Shown here in pieces: positions 8,476 through 16,515 of a stretch of 64,000 nucleotides of DNA (position 1 is the stretch's first letter; each line of letters starts with the position of its first letter). Below the pieces are notes generated by a model. That model was not told the DNA's origin. It saw only the letters and a program-made list of their open reading frames with translations, and searched no databases. This DNA comes from Clostridiales bacterium Firm_04 (GTDB lineage Bacteria > Bacillota > Clostridia > Oscillospirales > Ruminococcaceae), in the NCBI GenBank assembly GCA_001603005.1, contig LVAJ01000027.1, positions 62,001-126,000 of the forward strand, given 5' to 3'. The position numbers and the translations under genes are program-made.

Positions 8476-9069
8476 TTAGAAAGAATTGAGCAGCGTATCG
8501 ACGATTGCATAGAGAATGCAGCCCGCGATCGCTGAAACAGGGATGATCAGCAGAAAGTGCGCAATGCCCTGTGTGATCTTGCTTTTGAACATCGGCTTTT
8601 TGTCGATGTAAGCGTCATCCGGACGCAGAAAGCCGGAAAAGAATCCGCTGACCGGCAGCGTGAGCAGCCAGCCCATGATCAGCCGCTGACCTTGCTGTCC
8701 TCTGTAATGCTCCAGCAGCGTCACGCTGATCCCGACGGTAATCGTCAGGATTGCGAGCATCGCAGCATTCAGCAGGTACCAGCGCAGCTTTTTCTTCGAT
8801 GCCTTTTGCAGATCCGGCGTCTGCGCTGCCGGTACTGCGAATTGTGCGGGATCGGTGTGCATTGCCGGCGCATAGCGGTCTGCCTGCTGCATCTGCGGCA
8901 TCTGCTGTGCGGGCGGCGGTGCGAACTGCATATCCTGGGCAAAAGCGCCCTGAACCTGTGCGGCAGTCTGCGAAGTCAGTTCGCTGCCGCAGTAGGGGCA
9001 GATCGCGCTTCTGCCGGCTTCGAGCTGTGCCTGTCCGCCGCAATTCGGGCAGACTGCGTTTATCAACAT
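8476..9069 (-). CDS. zinc-ribbon membrane protein, tandem paralogue 2
   Basis: 197 residues with the same plan as its neighbours: N-terminal zinc ribbon (C-P-N-C ... C-P-Y-C), Gln/Met/Pro-rich linker, then membrane segments flanking a conserved D-D-A-Y-I-D-K-K-P-M-F-K-S-K-I block. GAGGTG stands 4-5 bases before the ATG. The 18-base gap to the upstream paralogue and 19-base gap to the downstream one indicate one transcript. Product role unknown. Confidence 0.7.
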   Translation of the reverse strand: MLINAVCPNCGGQAQLEAGRSAICPYCGSELTSQTAAQVQGAFAQDMQFAPPPAQQMPQMQQADRYAPAMHTDPAQFAVPAAQTPDLQKASKKKLRWYLLNAAMLAILTITVGISVTLLEHYRGQQGQRLIMGWLLTLPVSGFFSGFLRPDDAYIDKKPMFKSKITQGIAHFLLIIPVSAIAGCILYAIVDTLLNSF

Positions 9070-9087
9070 CGTATCACCTCAGCTGCG

Positions 9088-9690
9088 TTATCGGAACAGA
9101 TCCAGAAACAGATCCAACAGCGCATAACCGACGATTCCGAAGGCAAGCGAAAGCGGAATGCTGAGCAGCATATGCATGATGCCCTGAACGAATCTGCTTT
9201 TGAAAAGCGGCTTTTTTTCAATGTAAGCGTCATCCGGACGCATCAGACCGGAGATGATGCCGCAGAGCGGATGCGAAAGGATCCAGCTGAGTGCAAGCCC
9301 TGTGCTGAGACTGTCGATCCGGTTGTTCAGCTCCACGCCGATCAAAATGACAGCCGCCGAAATCGCGATCATGACTGCATTCAGTGCATACCAATGATCA
9401 CGCTTTTTCTTTGCTGCTTCGAGCTGTGCGCGCGTGAACAGCTGCTCCTGCGGCGGGAACATCGCCGCGGCGTTCGGCATATTCTGCATACCGGCATAGG
9501 GATCCTGCTGCACCGGCATCTGCTGTGCAGGCGGCGGTGCAAACTGGACGTTCTGCGCAAAAGCGCCCTGTACCAGCGCTGCGGTTTCGGAAGCAAGTTC
9601 GCCGCCGCAGTAGGGGCAGATCGCGCTTCTTCCGGCTTCGATCTGCGCCTGTCCGCCGCAATTCGGGCAGACCAAATTCATCAACGCCAT
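9088..9690 (-). CDS. zinc-ribbon membrane protein, tandem paralogue 1
   Basis: 200 residues: zinc ribbon (C-P-N-C ... C-P-Y-C-G-G-E-L), Gln/Pro-rich linker and four predicted membrane segments, with the conserved D-D-A-Y-I-E-K-K-P-L-F-K-S block. The DNA of the ribbon-coding part is almost identical in the three tandem genes, which points to recent duplication. I take the ATG at 9690, with GAGG six bases upstream; it overlaps the preceding gene's stop region by a few bases only if the longer start is used. Confidence 0.7.
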   Translation of the reverse strand: MALMNLVCPNCGGQAQIEAGRSAICPYCGGELASETAALVQGAFAQNVQFAPPPAQQMPVQQDPYAGMQNMPNAAAMFPPQEQLFTRAQLEAAKKKRDHWYALNAVMIAISAAVILIGVELNNRIDSLSTGLALSWILSHPLCGIISGLMRPDDAYIEKKPLFKSRFVQGIMHMLLSIPLSLAFGIVGYALLDLFLDLFR

Positions 9691-9698
9691 ATTGTGCC

Positions 9699-10241
9699 TC
9701 ACATTCTGTGCTTTCCGAGCACCTTCCTGACAAAGATCTGATGATAGAACCAGTCCATGCGGGAAAGGATTCTGTCGTAGAAAAAGAACACGAGATTGAA
9801 CGCGAAAAACAGGATCACAAACATCACCGGTCCGGTATCCTCAAAGGTCGGCAGACCGAGCACATAGACCGTCGCGAGATAATCCAGCACGAGAAACAGG
9901 TTAAAGAACAGGAATTTGCAGACGGTTCTGACCGGTTTCAGCCTGATTTTTTCGAGATAGAGCCGCAGCATCGGGTAATACCCGAAAAACAGAATGAACA
10001 TCAGCGCGGCTTCCTTGTCAAAGGTCACGATCAGCGCCAGCAGGCTGACCGCGAGATAGGTGAGCCATGCCCACCCGACCGAGACTTCCTCGACCAGTAT
10101 GATCATCAGAAGACCTGCCGCCATGGGCGCTGCGATATAGAGCGCGGGCAGCACGCCTGTCAGAAACATGATGACGATGCAGAGCGCCGCGACGATCCCG
10201 CCGAGGGCAACGCGGTCGCTTGTTTTCGTAGTACCAGCCAT
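9699..10241 (-). CDS. multi-spanning membrane protein of the mreCD neighbourhood
   Basis: 180 residues with five or six hydrophobic segments covering nearly the whole length and a short basic C-terminus. The N-terminal half (V-A-L-G-G-I-V-A-A-L-C-I-V-I-M-F) resembles substrate-binding S-components of ECF transporters, but I cannot assign a substrate. It starts 57 bases after mreD and ends 9 bases before the first zinc-ribbon paralogue, so it probably belongs to the same transcript. Confidence 0.65.
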   Translation of the reverse strand: MAGTTKTSDRVALGGIVAALCIVIMFLTGVLPALYIAAPMAAGLLMIILVEEVSVGWAWLTYLAVSLLALIVTFDKEAALMFILFFGYYPMLRLYLEKIRLKPVRTVCKFLFFNLFLVLDYLATVYVLGLPTFEDTGPVMFVILFFAFNLVFFFYDRILSRMDWFYHQIFVRKVLGKHRM

Positions 10242-10297
10242 GCTTCATGTCTCCGATCGTTCAGATTCCTGCGGATTCCGCAGTGCCGCGGGCAGGG

Positions 10298-10876
10298 TTA
10301 CCAGTCGCGGCGGATCGCGGCGGCATCCATAGAGCGCACGCGTTTTGTCAGCAGACGGGAGAGCGGCAGATAGAGCAGATAGACCGGCACCGCAGCGATC
10401 ACCGTCCGCACGGCAACCGGAATGAGCAGTCCCTGCCAGAGCAGCTCGCGTCCCTCTGTCCGGAAGATCCCGACCGTCAGCACCCAGCGCAGAATACTGT
10501 GCAGGAAGGCGCATGCCGCCGAGAGCACCATAAAATGCAGGAAGCTTCGCCGCAGGATCTGCTCAAACAGCAGATTGACCAGCGTGCAGAAGCATACCAT
10601 ATAAATCGCGTTTGTACCGAGGGCATTTCCGCATGCGAGATCAATGCAGAATCCGGCAGCAACGCCGCCGGCAATGCAGAAATACATGTCCTCATTCATA
10701 CTGATGCAGACCGCCGCGGGGATCACCCACAGCGCATGCATCCCGCCGCCCAGCATCGGGACGGCACAGAGCAGCAAAATCAGAAGGCTCGCGGTTTTCC
10801 GGATAAAATTCCGGCGGAGCGTCCGCTGCTCGGAGCGCGTTCTGCGCTGCCGCTGCTGCTTTTGCTGCTTACTCAC
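10298..10876 (-). CDS. mreD: rod shape-determining protein MreD
   Basis: 192-residue integral membrane protein with five or six hydrophobic segments; after a basic cytoplasmic start (Q/R/K-rich) comes the first segment at ~25-45. Position directly after mreC and the length identify it as MreD, partner of MreC in the elongasome that directs lateral wall synthesis. The likely start is the GTG at 10876, overlapping the mreC stop by eight bases (GTGAGTAA), implying translational coupling; a more upstream ATG at 10936 would overlap mreC by 68 bases and is less likely. No mreB or PBP2 gene is in the window. Confidence 0.8.
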   Translation of the reverse strand: MSKQQKQQRQRRTRSEQRTLRRNFIRKTASLLILLLCAVPMLGGGMHALWVIPAAVCISMNEDMYFCIAGGVAAGFCIDLACGNALGTNAIYMVCFCTLVNLLFEQILRRSFLHFMVLSAACAFLHSILRWVLTVGIFRTEGRELLWQGLLIPVAVRTVIAAVPVYLLYLPLSRLLTKRVRSMDAAAIRRDW

Positions 10877-11732
10877 CGAAGGACTCACCCTTTCCTTCAA
10901 AATCAAGCAGGACGGTGACTGCTTCGAGTGCGGCATAATCGACAGAGGGCGTCAGGATCGCATAGCGTGCAAGTCCGGTGTCCTCGATGCCGGTTTCCGT
11001 GATATTGCCGACCGGCAGCCCGTAAGGGAACAGACCGGTCGTGCCTGCCGTAATGATGAGGTCGCCCTCTGCGGCAGTGCTTTTTTCATCCAGATACATC
11101 ATTTTTGCCTTATCGGTCGAAGCAGCGCGCAGATCGCCTTCGACGATGCCGCTGTCGCCGGTCCGGAGCACGACCGCGCCGACGGATAGTTCCGGCGACA
11201 GAATGGTCGTGACGGTGGAATAATGCGGGCTGATCTCGGTGATGACGCCGATCAGACCGTCCGAGCAGAGCACAGGGGAATTGAGCGTAATGCCGTCATC
11301 CTCGCCCTGATCTATGAGGAAGCCGTGCGAGATATCGTTCGTTATCGGCATGAGCACCTTGCAGGGCTCGGACAGCACAAAGTCGCTGTGCTTTTCCTTG
11401 ATCGCGAGCTGATCGCGCAGGGCTTCGAGCTCCTGCATCGCATCGTCAAAGCCGATGAGCTGACTGTTCAGGTCGGCGATCTCCTGCCGCAGACGCTGAT
11501 TCTCGTCGCGGTAAGCTTTCGATTGAAAATAGGTATCCAGCTTCTCGTTGACGCTGCCGGATACAGATGCAGAAAAGCGGCGCACCGGGCTTGTCACACC
11601 GCGGAGCGCGCGCGTCAGATAATCTGTATGTGCGCCGGATTTCAGTGAATACAGCATGATGCCGGTCAGCACAGCCAGTACGCAAAGCAGCACACGGAAT
11701 TTGGTGCTGCGGAAAAATGCGTTGAGATTCAT
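10869..11732 (-). CDS. mreC: rod shape-determining protein MreC
   Basis: 287 residues: one N-terminal membrane anchor (~10-28), a coiled coil (~70-110, heptad-rich E-N-Q-R-L-R-Q-E-I-A-D-L), then the extracytoplasmic beta domain with G-D-D-G-I and G-L-I-G-V-I-T-E-I-S turns typical of MreC. It bridges MreD and the penicillin-binding proteins in lateral wall synthesis. The ATG at 11732 is preceded by AAAGGAG at eight bases; the frame extends further upstream but into the regulator gene without a ribosome site. Confidence 0.92.
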   Translation of the reverse strand: MNLNAFFRSTKFRVLLCVLAVLTGIMLYSLKSGAHTDYLTRALRGVTSPVRRFSASVSGSVNEKLDTYFQSKAYRDENQRLRQEIADLNSQLIGFDDAMQELEALRDQLAIKEKHSDFVLSEPCKVLMPITNDISHGFLIDQGEDDGITLNSPVLCSDGLIGVITEISPHYSTVTTILSPELSVGAVVLRTGDSGIVEGDLRAASTDKAKMMYLDEKSTAAEGDLIITAGTTGLFPYGLPVGNITETGIEDTGLARYAILTPSVDYAALEAVTVLLDFEGKGESFGE

Positions 11733-11778
11733 GGATGCTGCTCCTTTTGTTTTGCTCTGTTTTTCTCTTTCTGTTTTG

Positions 11779-12177
11779 TTATGCGGGATCGTCCAGCATG
11801 ACATTCGGATGCGATTTCCGCAGATGCTCCTTGAGTTTCGTGAAGGACTCCACGCTGATATCATGTTCCATTTTACATGCATCTTCTGCGGCGGTCTCGG
11901 GATTGACGCCGATATCAATGAGCCACTGTGTCAGAACACGGTGCCGCTCATAGATGCGTTCTGCGACCTCGCTGCCGCTTTCGGTCAGGGAGATATTGCC
12001 GTCATCGCCGATATTGATAAAGCCGCCGTCGCGCAGGATGCCCATTGCTCGGCTGACGCTCGGCTTGGAGACATCCATTTCGTGTGCGATATCGACCGCA
12101 CGGACATAATTTTCGCGCAGATGCAGCATTAAGATCGTTTCGAGATAATTTTCGCCGGATTCATACAGTTTCGCCAT
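11779..12177 (-). CDS. DtxR/IdeR-family metal-dependent repressor
   Basis: 132 residues: N-terminal winged helix-turn-helix (residues 8-65; Y-L-E-T-I ... V-R-A-V-D-I-A-H-E-M-D-V-S-K-P-S-V-S-R-A), then a helical dimer domain. Metal-ligand positions are visible: E in S-G-E-N-Y-L-E, H in E-R-H-R-V-L-T, and D-A-C-K-M-E-H-D near residue 105. The Cys there matches the iron-sensing DtxR/IdeR type rather than MntR, which has an acid at that place; iron as the signal is inference. The gene overlaps the 3' end of trmO by 17 bases. Confidence 0.85.
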   Translation of the reverse strand: MAKLYESGENYLETILMLHLRENYVRAVDIAHEMDVSKPSVSRAMGILRDGGFINIGDDGNISLTESGSEVAERIYERHRVLTQWLIDIGVNPETAAEDACKMEHDISVESFTKLKEHLRKSHPNVMLDDPA

Positions 12178-12901
12178 GAACAAAATACTCCTTTCCGTCT
12201 GCGTCCCTGACTGAACAGACACGCAGCGTCCTGCCGTCGGCACAGAAGCGCAGATCGAACCCCGCAAAGCCGACGCCGTAGATCCTTTCCGGATCGTCCG
12301 CATAGCCCGGACGCGGATCCTGTGCCAGCAGTGCGACCGCAGCCTGCTGTTTGTCCGCGGGCAGCAGTCCGAGCAGCTCTGCCGGAAAATCCACATCCAG
12401 CAAATGCTGTCTGGTCTCGGCAGTATAGCCCTCTGCGGCATCCGGTTTGCAGTCTGCGACCGGAATATACGGTTTGATGTCGTAGATCGGCGTGCCGTCC
12501 AGCAGGTCAATGCCGGAGACCAGCAGTCTGACCGGCTGTTCATCCGTCAGGACCGCTTCCAGTCTGACGCAGGAAAGACCGAGCGGATTCGGGCGGAACG
12601 GCGCGCGGGACGCAAAGACGCCGACGCGGGTATTGCCGCCGAGCCGCGGGGGACGCACCGTCGCAGACCAGCCCTTTTCCGCCTGACGCACCGCAGCATG
12701 AAAGCCCCAGATCAGCCAGATATGCGAAAACTGTTCGAGTCCGCGCACGGCATCGGGCTGACTGTATGCCGGTTCGAGCACGACCGTACCGGTCAGCTCC
12801 GGCACAAGTCCGCTCTGCCGCGGAATGCCGAATTTGTCGGAAAAATCCGTCCGGATATAGGCAACGGGTTCGATTTGCAGTGACAGTGTGCCGTCACTCA
12901 T
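12161..12901 (-). CDS. trmO: tRNA (N6-threonylcarbamoyladenosine37-N6)-methyltransferase TrmO
   Basis: 246 residues, the family's normal size. It has the TsaA/YaeB beta-barrel signature: I-A-Y-I-R-T-D-F-S-D-K-F-G-I-P-R-Q start, then G-L-E-Q-F-S-H-I-W-L-I-W near residue 60, R-P-P-R-L-G-G and the S-A-M site A-P-F-R-P-N-P-L-G-L-S near 105, and G-I-D-L-L-D-G-T-P-I-Y-D-I-K-P-Y-I-P. TrmO methylates t6A37 of ACY-reading tRNA-Thr. Start ATG overlaps the stop of the upstream gene (ATGAGTGA), indicating coupled translation. Confidence 0.93.
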   Translation of the reverse strand: MSDGTLSLQIEPVAYIRTDFSDKFGIPRQSGLVPELTGTVVLEPAYSQPDAVRGLEQFSHIWLIWGFHAAVRQAEKGWSATVRPPRLGGNTRVGVFASRAPFRPNPLGLSCVRLEAVLTDEQPVRLLVSGIDLLDGTPIYDIKPYIPVADCKPDAAEGYTAETRQHLLDVDFPAELLGLLPADKQQAAVALLAQDPRPGYADDPERIYGVGFAGFDLRFCADGRTLRVCSVRDADGKEYFVHGETV

Positions 12902-13865
12902 ATGTGATCTCGCTCTTTTTATAGTATGCGTTGATCTTGTCGCTCGTGGACATTATGAATGTCACAGCGAGACATCCGATGATGCCGAGGACATAGGCTG
13001 CAATGGTCACGGCAGAGCCGTCCGCACCCTTCTTGGCGGTCAGCAGCTGGACAATGCCCGGAAGGAACATCAGAACGGCACTCAGACCGAAAGAGAAGGA
13101 AGTCAGGCTGCGTACCTGACGGATGCGCGTAACGATCGAAAAGGAGAGAATGAACAGTGCAACGCCGAGCAGCATGTAGCATTTGTCAAAGAACGCAAAC
13201 GCGCCGTTTTTGAGCCCCGGATCGGAATAGGAGCCCATCGAGTAGACCGCGAGGCAGACGCCGGAGAGTGCGCCGACGATCGTCAGCACGATCGACTGAA
13301 TGAAGCCCTTTGCAGCGAGATCCTCCTGCTGCTGGAGCCGGAGCATCGCCATTTCCTGACGGGCGCGCTTCTGCTCCTCCTCGGTCTTTTCGGGGAGATC
13401 CTTGAGACTGTCGCTGGCACGTTTTGCAGCGGCGCGCTTTGCAGCTTCGAGATCCTCCTGATTGAAAGCGGCTGCGCGGGGCGCTTCGGGCGCCGGCTCC
13501 TCCAGCAGTGCGCTCGCATCGACCTGCGGCAGCGCCTCCTGCACAGGTGCCTTTTCACGCACGGAATAGTCCTCCGGCTCGGAGAGCAGTGCAGCGGCAG
13601 CCTGCTGCTGTGCGGCAGCCTGTGCTGCGATCGCAGCCTCCTGCGCCTGAATGCGCTGACGGTTGATAAACTCCGCCTTCAGCTCCGCGATCTCCTCATC
13701 TGTATAGGGCGGCTGACCTGCGGCAGCACGCTGCTGCTGCAGGATCGCGACCTGCTCATCGGTCAGCTCCTGATACTGCGGCTGTGCCGGTGCATTCTGT
13801 TTGCGGGGGTCACTATATGTCATATCACCAAGCAGCTGCGCTTCTAAGCTTTTCGGATCATCCAT
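12894..13865 (-). CDS. membrane protein with long charged Gln/Ala-rich N-terminal region
   Basis: 323 residues. The first ~185 are hydrophilic and Ala/Gln/Glu-rich with coiled-coil character (I-A-E-L-K-A-E-F-I-N-R-Q; Q-K-R-A-R-Q-E-M-A-M-L-R-L-Q); the last ~130 hold four hydrophobic segments. No family recognised. The ATG at 13865 follows AAAAGGAG by eight bases; the open frame continues upstream through the intergenic region but without ribosome site. A minus-strand promoter with TTGCAA-N17-TATAAT lies about 65 bases upstream. Confidence 0.7.
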   Translation of the reverse strand: MDDPKSLEAQLLGDMTYSDPRKQNAPAQPQYQELTDEQVAILQQQRAAAGQPPYTDEEIAELKAEFINRQRIQAQEAAIAAQAAAQQQAAAALLSEPEDYSVREKAPVQEALPQVDASALLEEPAPEAPRAAAFNQEDLEAAKRAAAKRASDSLKDLPEKTEEEQKRARQEMAMLRLQQQEDLAAKGFIQSIVLTIVGALSGVCLAVYSMGSYSDPGLKNGAFAFFDKCYMLLGVALFILSFSIVTRIRQVRSLTSFSFGLSAVLMFLPGIVQLLTAKKGADGSAVTIAAYVLGIIGCLAVTFIMSTSDKINAYYKKSEITYE

Positions 13866-13928
13866 TGTAATTACTCCTTTTGACTGAATTATCTGAATCT
13901 GCGGCAGGCTATACAACCGCATGATACT

Positions 13929-13957
13929 ATTATAGCAGAAACATGTAAAAATTGCAA
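13929..13957 (-). promoter_or_regulatory. sigma-A promoter for the 12894-13865 gene
   Basis: On the minus strand TTGCAA (-35) and TATAAT (-10) are separated by exactly 17 bases, giving a leader of about 57 bases before the ATG at 13865. Confidence 0.75.
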
Positions 13958-14099
13958 GTGATATCCGAAATTTCTTCCCCGACTGCAATTTTTCCGGTTT
14001 CATGCGGAATCTGCCGCATCTGCGCGGTCGGCGGCAGGGCGATGCGGCGTGTACTATGAGAATATTGCACAAAAAATGACGAATTTTTAATATTATCTC

Positions 14100-14128
14100 T
14101 TGACCGTAACCGGAATTTATGCTATAAT
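14100..14128 (+). promoter_or_regulatory. sigma-A promoter of glmU
   Basis: TTGACC and TATAAT with a 17-base spacer, about 55 bases before the glmU start. Confidence 0.85.
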
Positions 14129-14186
14129 GAAACCGATGCGGCATCTGCCGCAGGCTGTAAAAATACAGAAAGGACACAATATTACT

Positions 14187-15569
14187 ATGAATCAGGCTGT
14201 TATTCTTGCCGGCGGGCAGGGAAAGCGCATGCATGCGGAGATCCCGAAGCCGATGTTCCGGGTGCTCGGCGAGCCGATGCTCGAATGGGTGCTCGGCGCA
14301 TGTGAGAACGCCGGTCTTTCGCGCATCTGCGTGGTGACGGGCTATGAATCCGAACAGATCTGCGCCTATCTCGGCGACCGCTGCGAAACGGCATTTCAGG
14401 CAGAGCGGAAGGGCACCGGACATGCCGTCATGCAGACGATCCCGTTCCTCAATGCCGATACCGACGGCAATACGCTCGTGCTCTGCGGCGATGCGCCGTT
14501 CATTGATGCCGATACGATCCGGAAGTCAATGGAGCAGCATATCGCAGAGGGCAATTCGGTCACGGTCATCACTGCTTGTGTCAAGGATCCGACCGGCTAC
14601 GGCAGAATCCTGCGGACAGAATCCGGCATTGCGGGCATTGTCGAGCAGAAGGATGCAGATGATGAGCAGCTGAAGATCACCGAGATCAATTCGGGCTGCT
14701 ACTGGTTCCGCACGCCCGATCTCATCGGCTTGCTCGGCAAGATCACAAACAAGAATAAACAGAACGAATACTATCTGACCGATACCATTTCGATCGCGCT
14801 TGCGGACGGGCTGCGCGCGGGTGCATTCTGTTCGGAGAATCCGGATGTGGTGCTCGGCGCGAACGACCGCAAAGGTCTGCTCGCGCTCAATACCGTCGCA
14901 CGGGAGCGCGTTCTCAATACGCATATGGATAACGGCGTCAGCTTTGTCTGCACGGACGGCATCATCATTGAGCGCGCTGTGAAGATCGGCAAGGGCACTG
15001 AGATCCTGCCGGGTACGATCCTGCGCGGCAAAACCGTCATCGGCGAGAACTGCGTGATCGGGCCGAACTGTGTCATCGAGAATACGGTGATCGGCGATCA
15101 GGTCGTGCTCAATACGGTGCAGGCATATGATTCGCAGATCGACAGCGGCGTCAGGATCGGCCCGTATGTCCACATCCGTCCGGACAGCCACATCTGCAAG
15201 GATGTGAAGATCGGCGACTTTGTGGAGATCAAGAACAGCGAGATCGGCGAAGGTACGATGATCGCGCATCTTGCATATCTCGGCGACAGCGACATCGGCA
15301 AGTATGTCAACATCGGCTGCGGCACGGTCACGGTCAATTTCGACGGCTTGAAAAAATCCCGCTGTGAGATCGGCGACCATGCATTCATCGGCTGCAACAA
15401 CAATCTGATCGCACCGGTCGTGCTCGGCAAGGACTGCTATACGGCAGCCGGCGCGACGATCACAACGGATGTTCCCGATTATGCGCTTGCGATCGACCGC
15501 GGCACGCTTCATATCAAGGAAGGCTATACGCTGCGGAAATTCGCAAAGCGGAAGGATGAATCGAAATAA
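14187..15569 (+). CDS. glmU: bifunctional GlmU (GlcN-1-P acetyltransferase / GlcNAc-1-P uridyltransferase)
   Basis: Makes UDP-GlcNAc for peptidoglycan in two steps. 460 residues: N-terminal nucleotidyltransferase domain with L-A-G-G-Q-G-K-R-M and P-K-P-M (residues 7-24), L-C-G-D-A-P near 98 and G-Y-G-R-I at ~140; C-terminal left-handed beta-helix from ~255 with many hexapeptide turns (I-G-E-N-C-V-I-G-P-N-C), Y-V-H-I-R-P, and the acetyltransferase site N-F-D-G-L-K-K and I-G-C-N-N-N. Normal length. Its own consensus promoter lies upstream; the ribosome site GAAAGGA is rather far (about 13 bases) from the ATG. Confidence 0.96.
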   Translation: MNQAVILAGGQGKRMHAEIPKPMFRVLGEPMLEWVLGACENAGLSRICVVTGYESEQICAYLGDRCETAFQAERKGTGHAVMQTIPFLNADTDGNTLVLCGDAPFIDADTIRKSMEQHIAEGNSVTVITACVKDPTGYGRILRTESGIAGIVEQKDADDEQLKITEINSGCYWFRTPDLIGLLGKITNKNKQNEYYLTDTISIALADGLRAGAFCSENPDVVLGANDRKGLLALNTVARERVLNTHMDNGVSFVCTDGIIIERAVKIGKGTEILPGTILRGKTVIGENCVIGPNCVIENTVIGDQVVLNTVQAYDSQIDSGVRIGPYVHIRPDSHICKDVKIGDFVEIKNSEIGEGTMIAHLAYLGDSDIGKYVNIGCGTVTVNFDGLKKSRCEIGDHAFIGCNNNLIAPVVLGKDCYTAAGATITTDVPDYALAIDRGTLHIKEGYTLRKFAKRKDESK

Positions 15570-15613
15570 GCCTGCGTGACCTTTGCAGATCTGCGCAGAA
15601 TGCAGTGTGCGTC

Positions 15614-15642
15614 TTGACATTTCCGGAGAGTTGTGTTATAAT
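15614..15642 (+). promoter_or_regulatory. consensus promoter of the tRNA-Leu gene
   Basis: TTGACA and TATAAT with a 17-base spacer, placing the start site only a few bases before the mature tRNA. Confidence 0.9.
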
Positions 15643-15651
15643 GAGATGTAC

Positions 15652-15735
15652 GCTGCTGTGGCGAAATCGGCAGACGCAAGAGACTTAAAATCTCTCGGTG
15701 GATACACCGTACCGGTTCAAGTCCGGTCAGCAGCA
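15652..15735 (+). tRNA. tRNA-Leu (anticodon TAA)
   Basis: Full cloverleaf: acceptor GCTGCTG/CAGCAGC with discriminator A, D-arm with GCAGACGC, anticodon stem AGAGA/TCTCT around loop CTTAAAA (anticodon TAA), a long class II variable arm (CGGTGGATACACCGT), and T-arm ACCGG-TTCAAGT-CCGGT. The 3' CCA is not encoded. Reads UUA/UUG codons. Confidence 0.97.
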
Positions 15736-15741
15736 TTTCAA

Positions 15742-15777
15742 AAAGACCGTGCTTTTTCGGGAGCACGGTCTTTCCGT
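15742..15777 (+). terminator. terminator after tRNA-Leu
   Basis: AAAGACCGTGC (15742-15752) pairs with GCACGGTCTTT (15763-15773). The run of T's afterwards is short, so some read-through into the next gene is possible. Confidence 0.7.
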
Positions 15778-15810
15778 TTATCGGGATCACAGAAAGGCAG
15801 ATCGCAGCAC

Positions 15811-16515
15811 ATGATACAGATTGTCCGCTTCAAAGATATGGAAATGCCGGTTTCTGCGGCGCTGACCGCAATGCTCCCTGCCGGCAGAGCAGAACGCATG
15901 CAGCGATACCGGCAGCACAGCGACCGGCTCCGCTGCCTGACCGCCGGACTGCTCGCAAAGCGCGCCGCCGCAGAAGCGTTCGGCTGTCCGGATGCGGAGG
16001 TGCATCTGCCGGAGGGCAAGCCGCCCTATGCGCTCTGCCGCGGAAAAAAGCTGTATCTGAGCCTGTCGCATGCGGGGAACTGCGTGCTCTGCATGCGCAG
16101 CTTTTCGCCCTGCGGTGCCGATCTCGAAACCGTTGCGCCGGACAGCGCGCGCGACGGACTTGCGGAGCAGTTTTTCTGCGCGCCGGAAGCGGCATGGATC
16201 GCGGAAGGCAGCACGGAATTGCAGCGGCATACCCGCTTCACGCAGATCTGGACAATGAAGGAAGCCTATCTCAAATATTGCGGAACCGGTCTGCAGCGCC
16301 CGCTCGATTCGTTTGTCATCATCCCGCAGGCGGATGCGGCAGGCTTTGCGGTGCAGGATCCGGCGCATGCGCAGGCAGCGGCGCTCTGCTGCATGACCGG
16401 CACGGCAGGGGACTGCCTGTATGCGGCTGTTTCGGAGCAGCCCGCCGATGCGGTTCAGATCCTCGAAAGCGATCAGTTTTTCCGTGAGATCTGCGAGAAA
16501 GGAGATCGGATATGA
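15811..16515 (+). CDS. Sfp-type 4'-phosphopantetheinyl transferase
   Basis: Transfers phosphopantetheine from CoA to a carrier-protein serine. 234 residues; the two diagnostic blocks are present: G-A-D-L-E at ~109 (Mg2+-binding acid) and W-T-M-K-E-A-Y-L-K near 150, plus the upstream L-S-L-S-H-A-G substrate block. The length fits the Sfp/EntD class rather than AcpS (~120 aa). No polyketide or peptide synthase is nearby, so the target may be distant. It overlaps the following response-regulator gene by four bases (ATGA), which is unusual company for this enzyme. Confidence 0.88.
   Translation: MIQIVRFKDMEMPVSAALTAMLPAGRAERMQRYRQHSDRLRCLTAGLLAKRAAAEAFGCPDAEVHLPEGKPPYALCRGKKLYLSLSHAGNCVLCMRSFSPCGADLETVAPDSARDGLAEQFFCAPEAAWIAEGSTELQRHTRFTQIWTMKEAYLKYCGTGLQRPLDSFVIIPQADAAGFAVQDPAHAQAAALCCMTGTAGDCLYAAVSEQPADAVQILESDQFFREICEKGDRI

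Larger units (their letters stand above)
13866..14186. other. 320-bp divergent intergenic region
   Basis: Separates the minus-strand membrane-protein gene from plus-strand glmU. It holds a promoter for each side (13929-13957 minus; 14100-14128 plus). Between them are ~140 bases with no other clear signal apart from an AT-rich tract at 14070-14098. Confidence 0.7.

Noticed and set aside
12894..14423. Longer start for the coiled-coil membrane protein
   Set aside because: The upstream extension would cross the glmU promoter region and lacks a ribosome site, while ATG 13865 has AAAAGGAG at normal spacing.
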